A stretch of 64,000 nucleotides of DNA from Noviherbaspirillum autotrophicum (GTDB lineage: Bacteria; Pseudomonadota; Gammaproteobacteria; Burkholderiales; Burkholderiaceae_D). Location of the stretch: the NCBI RefSeq assembly GCF_000818395.1, contig NZ_JWJG01000028.1, positions 124,001 through 188,000 on the forward strand, given 5' to 3'. This document shows positions 8,478 through 21,433 of this stretch, piece by piece. A model generated the notes under the pieces. That model was given only the letters and a program-made list of their open reading frames with translations, did no database searches and was not told the origin of the DNA. Every line of letters starts with the position of its first letter. Position 1 is the first letter of the stretch. The translations under genes and the position numbers were made by a program.

Positions 8478-9590
8478 TCAGGAGTGCGATAACAGCTTGG
8501 CCGCATGCGCCGCAATGGCGAGCGATGCGGTCAGGCCGGGCGATTCAATGCCATACAGGCCCAGATATCGTAGGTTGCCGTGTGACGCGAATAGGAAGTC
8601 GGCATTGCCGTCTGGCGGGGCGATTTTCGGGCGTACGCCGGCATACGCGGGCTGCAGGGATGCATCCGGCAACTGCGGCCAGTACGCGCGGATTGCGCAG
8701 TAAAACTTGTCGGCCCGTGTGGGTTCAACGGTGTAATCGACTGCTTCGTCCACGTTGTCGAGCCATTCCACGTCCGGTCCGAAACGCGCCTGCCCGGCCA
8801 GATCGAGCGTCAAGTGCACGCCCAGGCCGCCCGTTTCCGGGACTGGATAGATCAGCCTCGAAAAAGGGGCAGGGCCGGCGAGCGAATAGTAGTTCCCTTT
8901 GGCGAAGTAGGGGGGCGGGATGCTTTCTGCATTCAAGCCGGCGATGCTACGCGCAAGGCGCGGCGCCCAAAGTCCGCCGCAATTGATAAGCGTTTTTGCC
9001 AGTACTTCCGTTTCCTGTCCTGTCCCATCGCATACCCATACCGCAATGCCATCGGCAGTTGCGATGCCGCCGACGACTTCGCTGTCAAAAGCGAATAACG
9101 CGCCAGCGTTCTCGGCATCCGCGCGCAGCGCGAGCATATAGGCGTGACTATCGATAATGCCGGTGCCGGGGGATGAGAGCGCTGCCGCACAGGACAAGGC
9201 CGGCTCCATTGCCTGCGCTTGCACGGCGGTGAGCATCGTGACCTCATGACAGCCGTTGGCATGCGCCTGCGCATGGATTGCGGCGAGCTTTTCAAGCTGG
9301 GTCTCCGAAGTGGCGACGATTAGCTTGCCGCACCGGCGGTATGGAATGTGCCGCTCTTCGCAATAGGCATACAACGAATTGCGGCCTTCCACGCAAAGAT
9401 GCGCTTTCAGGCTGCCTGTCGGGTAGTACAGGCCGGCATGAATCACTTCGCTATTGCGCGAACTGGTTTCCATGCCGGCGTCCTGATGTTTTTCTGCTAC
9501 CAGCACCTCTCGCCCGAGCTGTGCGAGCGCCCGTGTGATCGCAAGGCCGACGACGCCCGCGCCGACGACCAGGCAATCGACCTTATCCAT
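8478..9590 (-). CDS. FAD-dependent oxidoreductase, L-2-hydroxyglutarate oxidase-like
   Basis: A 370-residue DAO-family flavoprotein. The N-terminal dinucleotide fold VVGAGVVGLA (residues 8-17) is followed by the ETSSRNSEVIHAG segment typical of LhgO/L2HGDH, where FAD contacts and substrate access are organised. C-terminal GVRPKI and GIESPGLTASLAIA are also typical. The likely reaction is oxidation of a 2-hydroxy acid, with L-2-hydroxyglutarate the best guess; substrate cannot be set from sequence alone. Its start overlaps the end of dadA by 8 bases, so the two are translated from one mRNA. Confidence 0.85.
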   Translation of the reverse strand: MDKVDCLVVGAGVVGLAITRALAQLGREVLVAEKHQDAGMETSSRNSEVIHAGLYYPTGSLKAHLCVEGRNSLYAYCEERHIPYRRCGKLIVATSETQLEKLAAIHAQAHANGCHEVTMLTAVQAQAMEPALSCAAALSSPGTGIIDSHAYMLALRADAENAGALFAFDSEVVGGIATADGIAVWVCDGTGQETEVLAKTLINCGGLWAPRLARSIAGLNAESIPPPYFAKGNYYSLAGPAPFSRLIYPVPETGGLGVHLTLDLAGQARFGPDVEWLDNVDEAVDYTVEPTRADKFYCAIRAYWPQLPDASLQPAYAGVRPKIAPPDGNADFLFASHGNLRYLGLYGIESPGLTASLAIAAHAAKLLSHS

Positions 9591-10833
9591 AGCGGGCGAG
9601 GGTCAGTCCATCCAAGTCGATGTCGGGAGAGCGTCCCGATATGATATCGGACAGCACCTTGCCGGAACCGGCTGCCATTTCCCAGCCGCTGTTGCCGTGG
9701 CCGATATTGAGGTAGACATTGCGCACCGGCGTGGCGCCCAGAAGTGGTGGGCCATCCGGCAGCATGGGGCGGACGCCGCACCAGAAATTGGCTGTCGCAT
9801 AATTGGCCGCGTCCGGGAACCAGTCGGCACCGACCTTGACGAGCGTACGCAATGCGGCTTGATTCATTTGCGTGGTGTCTGCACCGAGTTCTGCCGTACC
9901 CGATACGCGCACCCGGCCTCCCAGTCGCGTGATGGCGACATTGTAGGTTTCATCGAGTAACGCGGCGTGCGGCGCCTGATCGAAGTTCTTGATCGCGGCG
10001 GTCGCCGAATATCCCTTGACCGGATACATCGGAACGGTGATGCCGATCGACTTGAGCAGGGACACGCTATCGATGCCGGCTGCCAGCACGACCGCATCGG
10101 CAGCAAAACGGTTATCGTCGATGTTTATCCATACCTGTCCGCTTTCCTGTTCAATCGAGCGCACCGTGCTCGAGAAATGGAATTGCACGCCCATTGAACT
10201 GGCGACATGGCGCAGCCGCTTTGCAAACAGCGGGCAGTTGCCTGCGTGATCCTGCGGCAAATGCAATGCACCGGCCAGTTTCGTTTTTGTAGAAAGTGAC
10301 GGCTCGATCAGGCGTGCTGTTTCGGGATCGACCAGCTGGTGCATTACTTCGTATTCAGCAAGCAGTTCCAGCGCCGGTTCGGCCAGCTTCATCTCTTGCT
10401 CGGTGCGGAAAAGCTGCAGCACGCCTTCGGTCTGCTCGTAGTCGATCTCGTAGGTTTCTCGCAACTGATGCAGCAGTTCTCTGCTGTAGAAGGCGATGCG
10501 CTGCATCCGGGTCGTGTTAATCCGGTAGCGCTCCAGGTCGCATTCGGCGACCCAGCGCCGCATCCAGCGCCACAAGGTGCGGTCAGTGCTCGGCTTGAGC
10601 AGGACCGGCGCTTCCGAGCTGAAGAGCGACGACAGAATCTTGCGCGGCATGCCCGGTGCCGCCCATGGCGTTACATATCCTGGAGCGACGATGCCGGCAT
10701 TGGCAAAGCTTGCTTCGTGAGCGACATTCTGGTGGCGCTCGATGACGGCGACGTCATGTCCTGCTTCGGCAAGAAAATAGGCGGTGCAGACGCCGACGAC
10801 GCCTCCGCCGATAACTACGACCTGCTTTGTCAC
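9583..10833 (-). CDS. dadA: D-amino acid dehydrogenase (small subunit type)
   Basis: A 416-residue inner-membrane-associated flavoenzyme that deaminates D-amino acids to 2-oxo acids and passes electrons to quinones. It has VVIGGGVVGVCTAYFLAEAG at the N-terminus for FAD, ASFANAGIVAPGYVTPWAAPG as in DadA, and the C-terminal NIGHGNSGWEMAAGSGK motif. The start appears to be GTG 10833, with only a weak AGG upstream. No alanine racemase (dadX) or Lrp-type regulator is adjacent, unlike enterobacteria; instead the gene is fused in translation to an LhgO-like dehydrogenase. Confidence 0.92.
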   Translation of the reverse strand: MTKQVVVIGGGVVGVCTAYFLAEAGHDVAVIERHQNVAHEASFANAGIVAPGYVTPWAAPGMPRKILSSLFSSEAPVLLKPSTDRTLWRWMRRWVAECDLERYRINTTRMQRIAFYSRELLHQLRETYEIDYEQTEGVLQLFRTEQEMKLAEPALELLAEYEVMHQLVDPETARLIEPSLSTKTKLAGALHLPQDHAGNCPLFAKRLRHVASSMGVQFHFSSTVRSIEQESGQVWINIDDNRFAADAVVLAAGIDSVSLLKSIGITVPMYPVKGYSATAAIKNFDQAPHAALLDETYNVAITRLGGRVRVSGTAELGADTTQMNQAALRTLVKVGADWFPDAANYATANFWCGVRPMLPDGPPLLGATPVRNVYLNIGHGNSGWEMAAGSGKVLSDIISGRSPDIDLDGLTLARYG

Positions 10834-11187
10834 TTATTTAACCTGTCATTGGGTGTGTGGACGGGAGTCTTGCGGGCCGCGCTGTATCTGACGATGCAGA
10901 AAGCTGCCCAAAAAGGCTCGGAAACGCGCTTGCATGAACAAACAGGTTTGCTACGCCATTGCAGTACAAAATGTGTTGAAAGATAAAGGTGCCATCCGGC
11001 TTGCGCCGTCACTTGCTGGGTGACAGCATAGACTGCCGGACATATATCTAGTTCGCAGGCATCATTTTATTCTTTCAGCAGGGAAAGTGGTTGCTCGATT
11101 CATCAGGCATGTGACTGCGGTGCATCATGTTTGATCGTTCAGATAACATCCTACGGAAGGCAGTGCCGATCATGCATTGCGTGCATG
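10834..11187. other. Intergenic stretch without recognisable gene
   Basis: This 354-bp stretch lies between the 5' end of dadA and the 3' end of the ParB-like gene. It must contain the dadA promoter on the minus strand, but I found no convincing -35/-10 pair, terminator or small gene. Short open frames here lack ribosome sites and family features. Confidence 0.4.
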
Positions 11188-11922
11188 CTATTTCCCTGTG
11201 CTGCAGGGGCCAGCATACCCAGGTAAATCCCGGGCTTCCGGCTGGCACGCCAGTTTTTCCGCCGTCTGCAGCGCGGAAAGCAGGTTCAGTCGGTCAATCG
11301 GTTGCCAGCCCATGCGAGAGCCGAAGTAGCGCGCCCACACGAATTCCATGAAGTAGGCATCGGTCTTCTTGAAAAAGCCGGCGTTCTCCGCGTAGCCGGC
11401 AAGTGATCGGTAGGCATCGTCGCCCATGTCTCTGATATGCGCTGGCAGAGCCTCCGGCGTAATGGGCTTGCCATGGGAGTCGAACAGATACACCCAGTGC
11501 CGGACCTGCATCTCATTCCAGAAGGTGGCAGGATTGTCGAAGCGGTGAATGACTTCAGCCGTAATTTTTGTGGCGCCAACGCGGGTGAGCACGCTGGCAA
11601 GATGATGACCGTCGGTAAGGTAAAACTTGCCATCCGGTGCCTGTACGACCGGAACTGCCCACTTGCTGGTGTATTCGGCGCCGTCGATACCGGGAGTCAT
11701 GCGCGCTACGCGTTCTTCGACCTGCATTGCACCGATCGCCGACTGGGTCGGATGCAGCGCATCCAGTGCAATTTCACATTTTCCATGAACCGGAATCGTC
11801 CGGCTGCATTCCGATGCGGCCAGCGCGCTACTGCCGGCGAATGCGAGGGACGCGAGCAATGTATAGCCGAACGCTTTGAAATTCGGCCGGGAGCAGCGTC
11901 GGACAATACGAGTGCGTGACAT
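11188..11922 (-). CDS. Exported ParB-like (ParBc_2) protein
   Basis: A 244-residue protein with an N-terminal signal sequence (about 1-36, ending SSALAA), so probably periplasmic. The rest resembles the putative ParB-like nuclease family ParBc_2: a DALHPTQSAIG segment, a pair of beta strands and the conserved DGHH motif at residues 104-107. ATG 11922 is preferred because AGGAA lies seven bases upstream; the frame itself extends to 11982. Function is unknown. An exported ParB fold cannot serve chromosome partitioning, so it may act as an enzyme on nucleotides or another substrate. It is a single gene, facing the same way as dadA and the amidase. Confidence 0.75.
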   Translation of the reverse strand: MSRTRIVRRCSRPNFKAFGYTLLASLAFAGSSALAASECSRTIPVHGKCEIALDALHPTQSAIGAMQVEERVARMTPGIDGAEYTSKWAVPVVQAPDGKFYLTDGHHLASVLTRVGATKITAEVIHRFDNPATFWNEMQVRHWVYLFDSHGKPITPEALPAHIRDMGDDAYRSLAGYAENAGFFKKTDAYFMEFVWARYFGSRMGWQPIDRLNLLSALQTAEKLACQPEARDLPGYAGPCSTGK

Positions 11923-11991
11923 GAAATTTCCTGCGTATGCAAAGGCGCCATGATAACGGCAAGTCTCGAGCATGGTGGTCAAATCAGGGTG

Positions 11992-13308
11992 TTATTGACG
12001 CAATGCGGCTTCGGCGGCGCGTGCAATGGCCAGCACCTTTGCATCCGCCATTGCCGGTCCGGCGATCATCAATCCTACCGGCAGGGTGCCTGGCGCATGG
12101 CAGGGCAGCGAGATGGCGCAGCCGTCGAGCAGGTTGATGGTGGACGGGTTGCGCAGCAGGAGGGCATTGGCCTTGAAAAAGGCCTCTTCCGATGCCTCGA
12201 GGTCGGCGATGGGGGGCGCGACGATCGGGACGGTCGGAATGACCAGCGCGTCGAACGCGTCCAGTTCCCGTTCCATCCTTGTGATCCAGTCGCGTCGCTG
12301 TCGGTGCAAGTCGATGTAATCGGCGGCGCTCATCGCAGCGCCCAGCCTGATCCGCTTGGCCACGCGGAAGTCGTACTTGTCCTCGTGTGCCGCAAGCAAT
12401 GCGCGATGCCAGGAATAGGCCTCTGCGCTGGAAAATTTGTTGAGCGCGGCTGCTTCTGCCAGCAGGGCGAACGGCGCATCGATCACTTGGGCTCCGGCCC
12501 TGGACAGGCGCGCCAGCGCGGCGGAGAACGACGCCGCGACATGCGGTTCCAGAGCGTCAAGCACCACCGTTCCGGGCACCGCCAGTCGCACGGAATTGAG
12601 CGGCAGCGCGGGCACGGCTAACGGCTCGTCCGCAATCAAACTGTCGATGAGGATGCAGTCGTCAACCGAGCGTGTCGTCGCGCAAATCGTATCGAGCGTT
12701 GTCGACAGCGGTAACGCTCCCGCGGTCGGAACGCGCCGGGCCGTCGACTTGAAACCAACGATGCCGCACAGGGCCGCTGGAATTCTGATCGAGCCGCCCG
12801 TGTCCGAGCCAAGTCCCGCGACGCAAAGGCCACTTGCCACCGATACCGCGGCGCCGGAGGATGAGCCGCCCGGAATGCGCATGACGCTGTCATCCGCAGG
12901 ATTTGCCGGTGTGCCGTAATGCGGGTTCAAGCCGACGCCGGAGAATGCGAATTCGGTCATGTTGGTTTTGCCGAGGATGGCCGCGCCGGCACTTCGCAAG
13001 CGCTGCACGGCGGGGGCGTCAGCCGTGGCCGGCGGCATGGCACCCAATATAGTCGAGCCCGCCAGCGTGGTTTCGCCCGCAATATCCGTCAGGTCCTTGA
13101 CCGAGACCGGCAGGCCGGCCAGAGGCGACAATTGCACCCCGGCGGCCCGCATCGCGTCCGCGTATGCGGCACTGGCGCGTGCGGCATCCGGATAAAGTCG
13201 GGTAAAGACTGCCGTGGCCTTTTCGGCATGCGCCAGGATGGCATCCATCAGGGGGCTGCGTGAGGTCTTGGTCAGTGCGGCGATAGATTGGGAAATGATG
13301 GCGTTCAT
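11992..13308 (-). CDS. Amidase signature family hydrolase
   Basis: A 438-residue member of the amidase signature family (GatA relatives). The catalytic Ser-cisSer-Lys triad is visible: Lys71 in PVSVKD, the cis-Ser in GGSSSG (147-152) and nucleophile Ser173 in GSDTGGSIRIP. Length fits free-standing amidases, and no gatB/gatC is near, so this is a metabolic amidase rather than the tRNA amidotransferase. Start ATG 13308 (MNAIISQS) is preferred; a non-family extension reaches 13341. Substrate is unknown. Confidence 0.88.
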   Translation of the reverse strand: MNAIISQSIAALTKTSRSPLMDAILAHAEKATAVFTRLYPDAARASAAYADAMRAAGVQLSPLAGLPVSVKDLTDIAGETTLAGSTILGAMPPATADAPAVQRLRSAGAAILGKTNMTEFAFSGVGLNPHYGTPANPADDSVMRIPGGSSSGAAVSVASGLCVAGLGSDTGGSIRIPAALCGIVGFKSTARRVPTAGALPLSTTLDTICATTRSVDDCILIDSLIADEPLAVPALPLNSVRLAVPGTVVLDALEPHVAASFSAALARLSRAGAQVIDAPFALLAEAAALNKFSSAEAYSWHRALLAAHEDKYDFRVAKRIRLGAAMSAADYIDLHRQRRDWITRMERELDAFDALVIPTVPIVAPPIADLEASEEAFFKANALLLRNPSTINLLDGCAISLPCHAPGTLPVGLMIAGPAMADAKVLAIARAAEAALRQ

Positions 13309-13389
13309 GCGAAAATCGTCGGTTTTTACTTTGCAAGGCAACTAGTATATCGAGTTGCATGCGTTCAGCGTTTCCTCGGGAGAGACACG

Positions 13390-15090
13390 ATGGTGCAGGG
13401 CTTCGCAGGCAGGAACATCGGGGAGAGAACGGCGCTTTCCATTCCGCTATGGCTGGTGTGGGCGGCGGCGCTCGTGTTCGTGCTGGGCGGGCTCGGCAGT
13501 TTCGGCATCCTCGACAATAACGAAGGGTTGTACGCCGAAATTCCGCGCGAGATGCTGGCGTCGCACGACTGGCGGCTGTGGATCATTCCGCATCTGAACG
13601 GATTGCCTTACATGGAAAAGCCGCCCTTGCTGTACTGGCTGACGGCATTGTCGTTCGCGCTATTTGGCGAGTCGGAATGGGCGGCGCGCCTGGTCCCTGC
13701 CATCTCGTCGCTGTCGTGCGTGGCCATGCTGCTGTGGTTCGGCAAGGCGGTTCGACGGCCGCAAGCCGCGCGCCTGGCTGCTTTGATGTTTGTGAGCGGC
13801 GTCGGCGTGACGGCGATGTCGCATGTCCTGATGTTCGACATGTTGCTGACGGCGCTGCTGACGGCCGCGCTGATGTTAGGTTATCGCGCTCTGCAGGAAG
13901 AAAAACCGGCGTTGCTGCGCTGGTCGTATGCGTTCCTGGCGCTTGCCTTGCTGGCCAAGGGGTTTGTCGCTGTCATTCTGTTCGGGCTGGTTGTCGTGGT
14001 GTTTCTGCTGGCATCCGTTCGCGCGCCGGCCGGATTCCTGCGCCGGTGCGCCGGGTTGTTCGAGCCTTATGCACTGCTGGTGTTTCTGGCGATTGCGGCG
14101 CCCTGGCATATTGCGGCCAGCATGACGGAACCGATTTTCGCTTGGTTCTATTTCATCAATGAGCATGTGCTGCGGTTTCTCGGCAAGCGCGAGCCGCATG
14201 ACTATTACTCGGGCAGCTGGTGGTACTACCTGCCGCGCATGGCGATCTATCTCTTTCCGTGGTCGTTTCTTCTGTTCGGCATGGCCGTCTCGCCGCGCTC
14301 GCACGCCAGGCGGGAGGAGGGGGGGCTGAAGCGGTTTCTGTTTGTCGCATGGCTGGTACCGCTATTGTTCTTTTCGATTTCGAGCGCAAAGGCGAATTAC
14401 TACCTGGTGGCGGTGATGCCGTTTGCTGCCTTCCATCTCGCGCTGGCACTGGAAGATCGCGATTTTCTCGCACCCCGGGCGCGCTTGCTGCCGGGAGTGC
14501 TGATTGCCACCCTTGTCGTGATTGCCTATGCGGTACTGTCGGCACGCGGCGAGCAATCGCAAGAGCCGCTGTTCATTCTGGGGTTTTCGCAACACCAGTT
14601 TCTACTTTATTTCTTTGACGGGCTGGGCGCGCTGGCAATGCTGGCGGCACTGTGCGCATGGCGCGCCGCAAGAATCGGCGTGCTGGCATACCTGCTTCTG
14701 CCGATATGGACTTGCGCCGGGCTGACAGTGACATTGCAGGCGATGGAGCCGCAGATTTCGACGTGCCAGCTTGCGGGCTGGCTGCAACATGAGCTCTCTG
14801 GCCATACCGTTTACCTGTACCAGAAGTTCGAAGAACAATCTTCCTTGCCTTTTTACCTGAAACATCCGGTGCCAATTGTGGATGGGCACAGCAACGACCT
14901 TTTTTGGGGGAACAGGTTGCGCAAGAATGACATCATGATTTCGACGGATCAGTTTCTGGTGGCGCTGAAACAGCATCCAGTGGCAATCGCGGTGATGCGG
15001 CGCCAGCTTGCTGAGTTTCGCGCAGCCGGATTGCATGCGTATTTCAAGGGCGAAAAACGTATCGGCGACACGACCATCTTCTTCAACTGA
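13390..15090 (+). CDS. ArnT/PMT-like integral membrane glycosyltransferase
   Basis: A 566-residue membrane enzyme of the GT83/PMT superfamily, which moves sugars from polyprenyl-phosphate donors onto lipid A or other periplasmic acceptors. After the first transmembrane helix comes the acidic loop DNNEGLYAEIPREML, the counterpart of the catalytic acidic motif of ArnT, then HLNGLPYMEKPPLLYWL as in ArnT relatives. Around 11-12 hydrophobic segments are followed by a periplasmic C-terminal domain. Start ATG 13390 has GGGAGAG upstream. No arn genes are nearby, so the donor and acceptor cannot be named. Confidence 0.85.
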   Translation: MVQGFAGRNIGERTALSIPLWLVWAAALVFVLGGLGSFGILDNNEGLYAEIPREMLASHDWRLWIIPHLNGLPYMEKPPLLYWLTALSFALFGESEWAARLVPAISSLSCVAMLLWFGKAVRRPQAARLAALMFVSGVGVTAMSHVLMFDMLLTALLTAALMLGYRALQEEKPALLRWSYAFLALALLAKGFVAVILFGLVVVVFLLASVRAPAGFLRRCAGLFEPYALLVFLAIAAPWHIAASMTEPIFAWFYFINEHVLRFLGKREPHDYYSGSWWYYLPRMAIYLFPWSFLLFGMAVSPRSHARREEGGLKRFLFVAWLVPLLFFSISSAKANYYLVAVMPFAAFHLALALEDRDFLAPRARLLPGVLIATLVVIAYAVLSARGEQSQEPLFILGFSQHQFLLYFFDGLGALAMLAALCAWRAARIGVLAYLLLPIWTCAGLTVTLQAMEPQISTCQLAGWLQHELSGHTVYLYQKFEEQSSLPFYLKHPVPIVDGHSNDLFWGNRLRKNDIMISTDQFLVALKQHPVAIAVMRRQLAEFRAAGLHAYFKGEKRIGDTTIFFN

Positions 15091-15130
15091 TGCACGTCAT
15101 TGCAGGGGCAGCCTTACTGCGGTGACAAGG

Positions 15131-15136
15131 TATAAT
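15131..15136 (+). promoter_or_regulatory. Probable -10 box of purL
   Basis: A perfect TATAAT lies 72 bases before the purL ATG, in the short gap after the glycosyltransferase gene. No good -35 was found at 16-18 bases, so activation may be regulated (for example by purine control), or this may be fortuitous. Confidence 0.45.
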
Positions 15137-15208
15137 CTCGGTTTCTGAAATAACCCGCAGTCATGCTGTCCTCGCAGGCAGCGGCGCTGCCTCAAACTTC
15201 TCACCGCC

Positions 15209-19228
<4,020 letters not shown>

Positions 19229-19255
19229 CGGTTACTACGGGCTCTGCCCGTATAT

Positions 19256-19288
19256 AAAAAAAGGCGCTCTATCAAGAGCGCCTTTTTA
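19256..19288. terminator. Bidirectional terminator between purL and the parvulin gene
   Basis: A 10-bp perfect stem AAGGCGCTCT/AGAGCGCCTT with an ATCA loop (19261-19284) is flanked by an A-run on the left and a T-run on the right. It serves the convergent purL and minus-strand operon ends. Confidence 0.93.
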
Positions 19289-19302
19289 TTGGAGCGAAAG
19301 AA

Positions 19303-20079
19303 TTACTGGATCTTCGCTTTCTTGCGCAGGTCTTCCTGGAAGGCCTGCAGTTTCTTCTGCTGCAGCGACTCTGCGATCTGCGGCTTGACTTCTTCCAGCG
19401 ACGGGATTTGCGCCTGACGCACGTCTTCCAGCTTGATCACGTGATAGCCGTACTGCGTCTTGACCGGAGTTTCGGTGATCTGGCCTTTTTGCAGGCCGAC
19501 CATGGCGTCGGAGAACGGCTTCACGAAGGATGCCGGCGATGCCCAGTCAAGGTCGCCACCGTTGGCTGCCGAACCCGGGTCCTTGGATTGCTTGGCCAGG
19601 TCTTCGAATTTTGCGCCGCCTTTCAGCTTGGCGATGATGGCCTTGGCATCTTCTTCCTTGTCGACCAGGATATGGCGCGCGTGGTATTCCTTGTCGCCGG
19701 CCTGAGCCTTGAAGCGGTCGTATTCAGCCTTGATGTCGGCATCCTTGACCGGATTCTTTTTCAGATAGTCCTGCACCAGCGCGCGGATCGCGATCGACTG
19801 GCGCGCGATTTCAACCTGATTCTTGACTTCCGGGGTATTCGAAAGGCCCAGCTTGTCCGCCTCCTGGATCAGGACCTCGCGGTTGATCAATTCTTCCTTG
19901 ACCATCGCACGCAGTTGCGGCGAATCAGGCTGGCCTTGCGCCGCCAGCTGTTTGATCATTACGTCGGCGCGGGATGAGGGTACAGGCTTGCCGTTGACGA
20001 CGGCGATGTTTTGCGCCATGACGGGCAGCGCGACGGCGGCGACGAGCAGCATCAACAAGCGTGCGGGTTTTACGGTCAT
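19303..20079 (-). CDS. Periplasmic parvulin-type peptidyl-prolyl isomerase
   Basis: A 258-residue exported foldase. Signal peptide residues 1-22 end in PVMAQ. A SurA-N-like helical region precedes one PpiC/parvulin domain at about 130-222 (ARHILVDKEEDAKAI to GYHVIKLED). The C-terminal helix LRKKAKIQ resembles PrsA/Cbf2-type proteins. It is shorter than SurA (one PPIase domain, not two), and the window also encodes PpiD, so this is a second periplasmic parvulin. It is the last gene of the operon that begins with the Crp-type regulator, 50 bases after bolA. Confidence 0.92.
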   Translation of the reverse strand: MTVKPARLLMLLVAAVALPVMAQNIAVVNGKPVPSSRADVMIKQLAAQGQPDSPQLRAMVKEELINREVLIQEADKLGLSNTPEVKNQVEIARQSIAIRALVQDYLKKNPVKDADIKAEYDRFKAQAGDKEYHARHILVDKEEDAKAIIAKLKGGAKFEDLAKQSKDPGSAANGGDLDWASPASFVKPFSDAMVGLQKGQITETPVKTQYGYHVIKLEDVRQAQIPSLEEVKPQIAESLQQKKLQAFQEDLRKKAKIQ

Positions 20080-20129
20080 TGTGTTATTCCTAAATACAAA
20101 ATGAGTGAAAGGTAAAAAAATACGCCGTA

Positions 20130-20405
20130 TTACGACGATAACTCAGACGGCGCAAATGCAATGATGGTAAGGGCGTGAATATCGCGGTGCATCATGTCAT
20201 GCAGACAATCATACACCAGGCGATGCCTGGCAACGCGATTTAACCCCTCAAATCGGTCGGAAACCAGGTGAAGTTTATAGTGACCGGCGCCCGAGGCAGC
20301 GCCTGCATGTCCGGCATGCAAATGAGACTCGTCGATCAATTGACATTCGGTCGGTGAAAAAGTTGCGACCAGCTGGCTGCGAATGCGTTCCATGCGTTCG
20401 TTCAT
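20130..20405 (-). CDS. bolA: BolA family protein
   Basis: A 91-residue BolA/IbaG-type protein. Members partner with monothiol glutaredoxins in iron-sulfur cluster handling. The invariant region around [11 protein letters not shown] and [17 protein letters not shown] is present, with the His residues used as cluster ligands. It overlaps yciB by four bases (ATGA), so expression is coupled to it. It sits with msrB and selO, a redox-themed neighbourhood. Confidence 0.93.
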   Translation of the reverse strand: MNERMERIRSQLVATFSPTECQLIDESHLHAGHAGAASGAGHYKLHLVSDRFEGLNRVARHRLVYDCLHDMMHRDIHALTIIAFAPSELSS

Positions 20406-21022
20406 CTGGAATCCTTCACATACTTGGACAGGAACAGGCTTTGCCCGATGATGAATGCGAACATCAGCCCGGTGAAACCGAACAGCTTGAAGTTGACCCA
20501 GGCCGCCGTCGAGAAGTTATAGGCGACATACAGATTCACTATGCCCATGACGCCGAAAAAAGTTGCCCAGGAAAGGGAAAGACGTTGCCATATTGCGTCC
20601 GGCAGCGTGATCTGCTTTTCCATCATTAACCGGATCAGGTTTTTGCCGAACACGGCCTGGCTAATCAGAAGCGCAGCACCGAAGCACCAGTACAGCACCG
20701 TCGGTTTCCATTTGATGAAGGTCTCGTTGTGGAAATATATCGTTGCCCCGCCGAACAGGGTGATGATGGCCAGGGAAATCCAGAGCATGGCGTCGACTTT
20801 GCGCCCGCGCAGAAGCAGATAGGCGATCTGCGCCACGGTGGCGAGAATAGCGATTGCCGTGGCAAGCATGATGGGCGCTTGCGCGGGGCTGGCGATACCG
20901 CCGGAAACGAGGCCGGACAGGTATTGCTGGGCCAGCGCTTGGGCGGCGTCGGGATGGCCTTCGCCCCATTTAAACATGGAAAAGAACAGGATGACCGGGA
21001 ACAGGTCGAACAAAAACTTCAT
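20402..21022 (-). CDS. yciB: Inner membrane septation protein YciB/IspZ
   Basis: A 206-residue polytopic membrane protein with about five transmembrane helices, starting [14 protein letters not shown] as throughout the YciB/IspZ family. The family is linked to cell envelope integrity and cell division in enterobacteria and Shigella; the molecular activity is unknown. The segment [20 protein letters not shown] is a family signature. It begins 15 bases after msrB and overlaps bolA by four bases. Confidence 0.93.
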   Translation of the reverse strand: MKFLFDLFPVILFFSMFKWGEGHPDAAQALAQQYLSGLVSGGIASPAQAPIMLATAIAILATVAQIAYLLLRGRKVDAMLWISLAIITLFGGATIYFHNETFIKWKPTVLYWCFGAALLISQAVFGKNLIRLMMEKQITLPDAIWQRLSLSWATFFGVMGIVNLYVAYNFSTAAWVNFKLFGFTGLMFAFIIGQSLFLSKYVKDSR

Positions 21023-21037
21023 GTGAATGGGATTCCT

Positions 21038-21433
21038 TTATTGGGGTTCGAAGCTCAGTGATGCTGAATTAATGCAGTAGCGCAGCCCGGTCGGGGGTGG
21101 TCCGTCCGGGAACACATGTCCGAGATGGGCGTCGCATACATTACATAAAATTTCGGTGCGTATCATGCCATGACTGCGGTCGATGCGCTCACGTACATTG
21201 GCGGGGTCGAGCGCCCGAAAATAGCTCGGCCAGCCGCAACCCGAGTCAAACTTGGCGTCGGACTCGAACAGCGGCGTGCCGCAGCACACGCAGGTATAAA
21301 TGCCATGCTCGTGATGATCCCAGTAATGACCGGTAAAGGCACGCTCGGTTGCCGCATGGCGCGTCACTTCGTATTCGAGCGGATCGAGCTGATCGCGCCA
21401 CTCGGCATCCGTTTTCACTACCTTATCTGTCAT
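21038..21433 (-). CDS. msrB: Methionine-R-sulfoxide reductase B
   Basis: A 131-residue MsrB that repairs oxidised methionine. Zinc ligands are Cys48/Cys51 (YTCVCCG) and the CNVC pair near residue 95; the catalytic Cys120 is in RYCINSASL. The selected ATG (21433) overlaps the selO stop codon in an ATGA, giving translational coupling. No export signal is seen, so it acts in the cytoplasm. Confidence 0.95.
   Translation of the reverse strand: MTDKVVKTDAEWRDQLDPLEYEVTRHAATERAFTGHYWDHHEHGIYTCVCCGTPLFESDAKFDSGCGWPSYFRALDPANVRERIDRSHGMIRTEILCNVCDAHLGHVFPDGPPPTGLRYCINSASLSFEPQ

Noticed and set aside
11992-13308. GatA subunit of the tRNA amidotransferase
   Set aside because: No gatB/gatC neighbours, and it resembles free-standing amidases in its N-terminal part.
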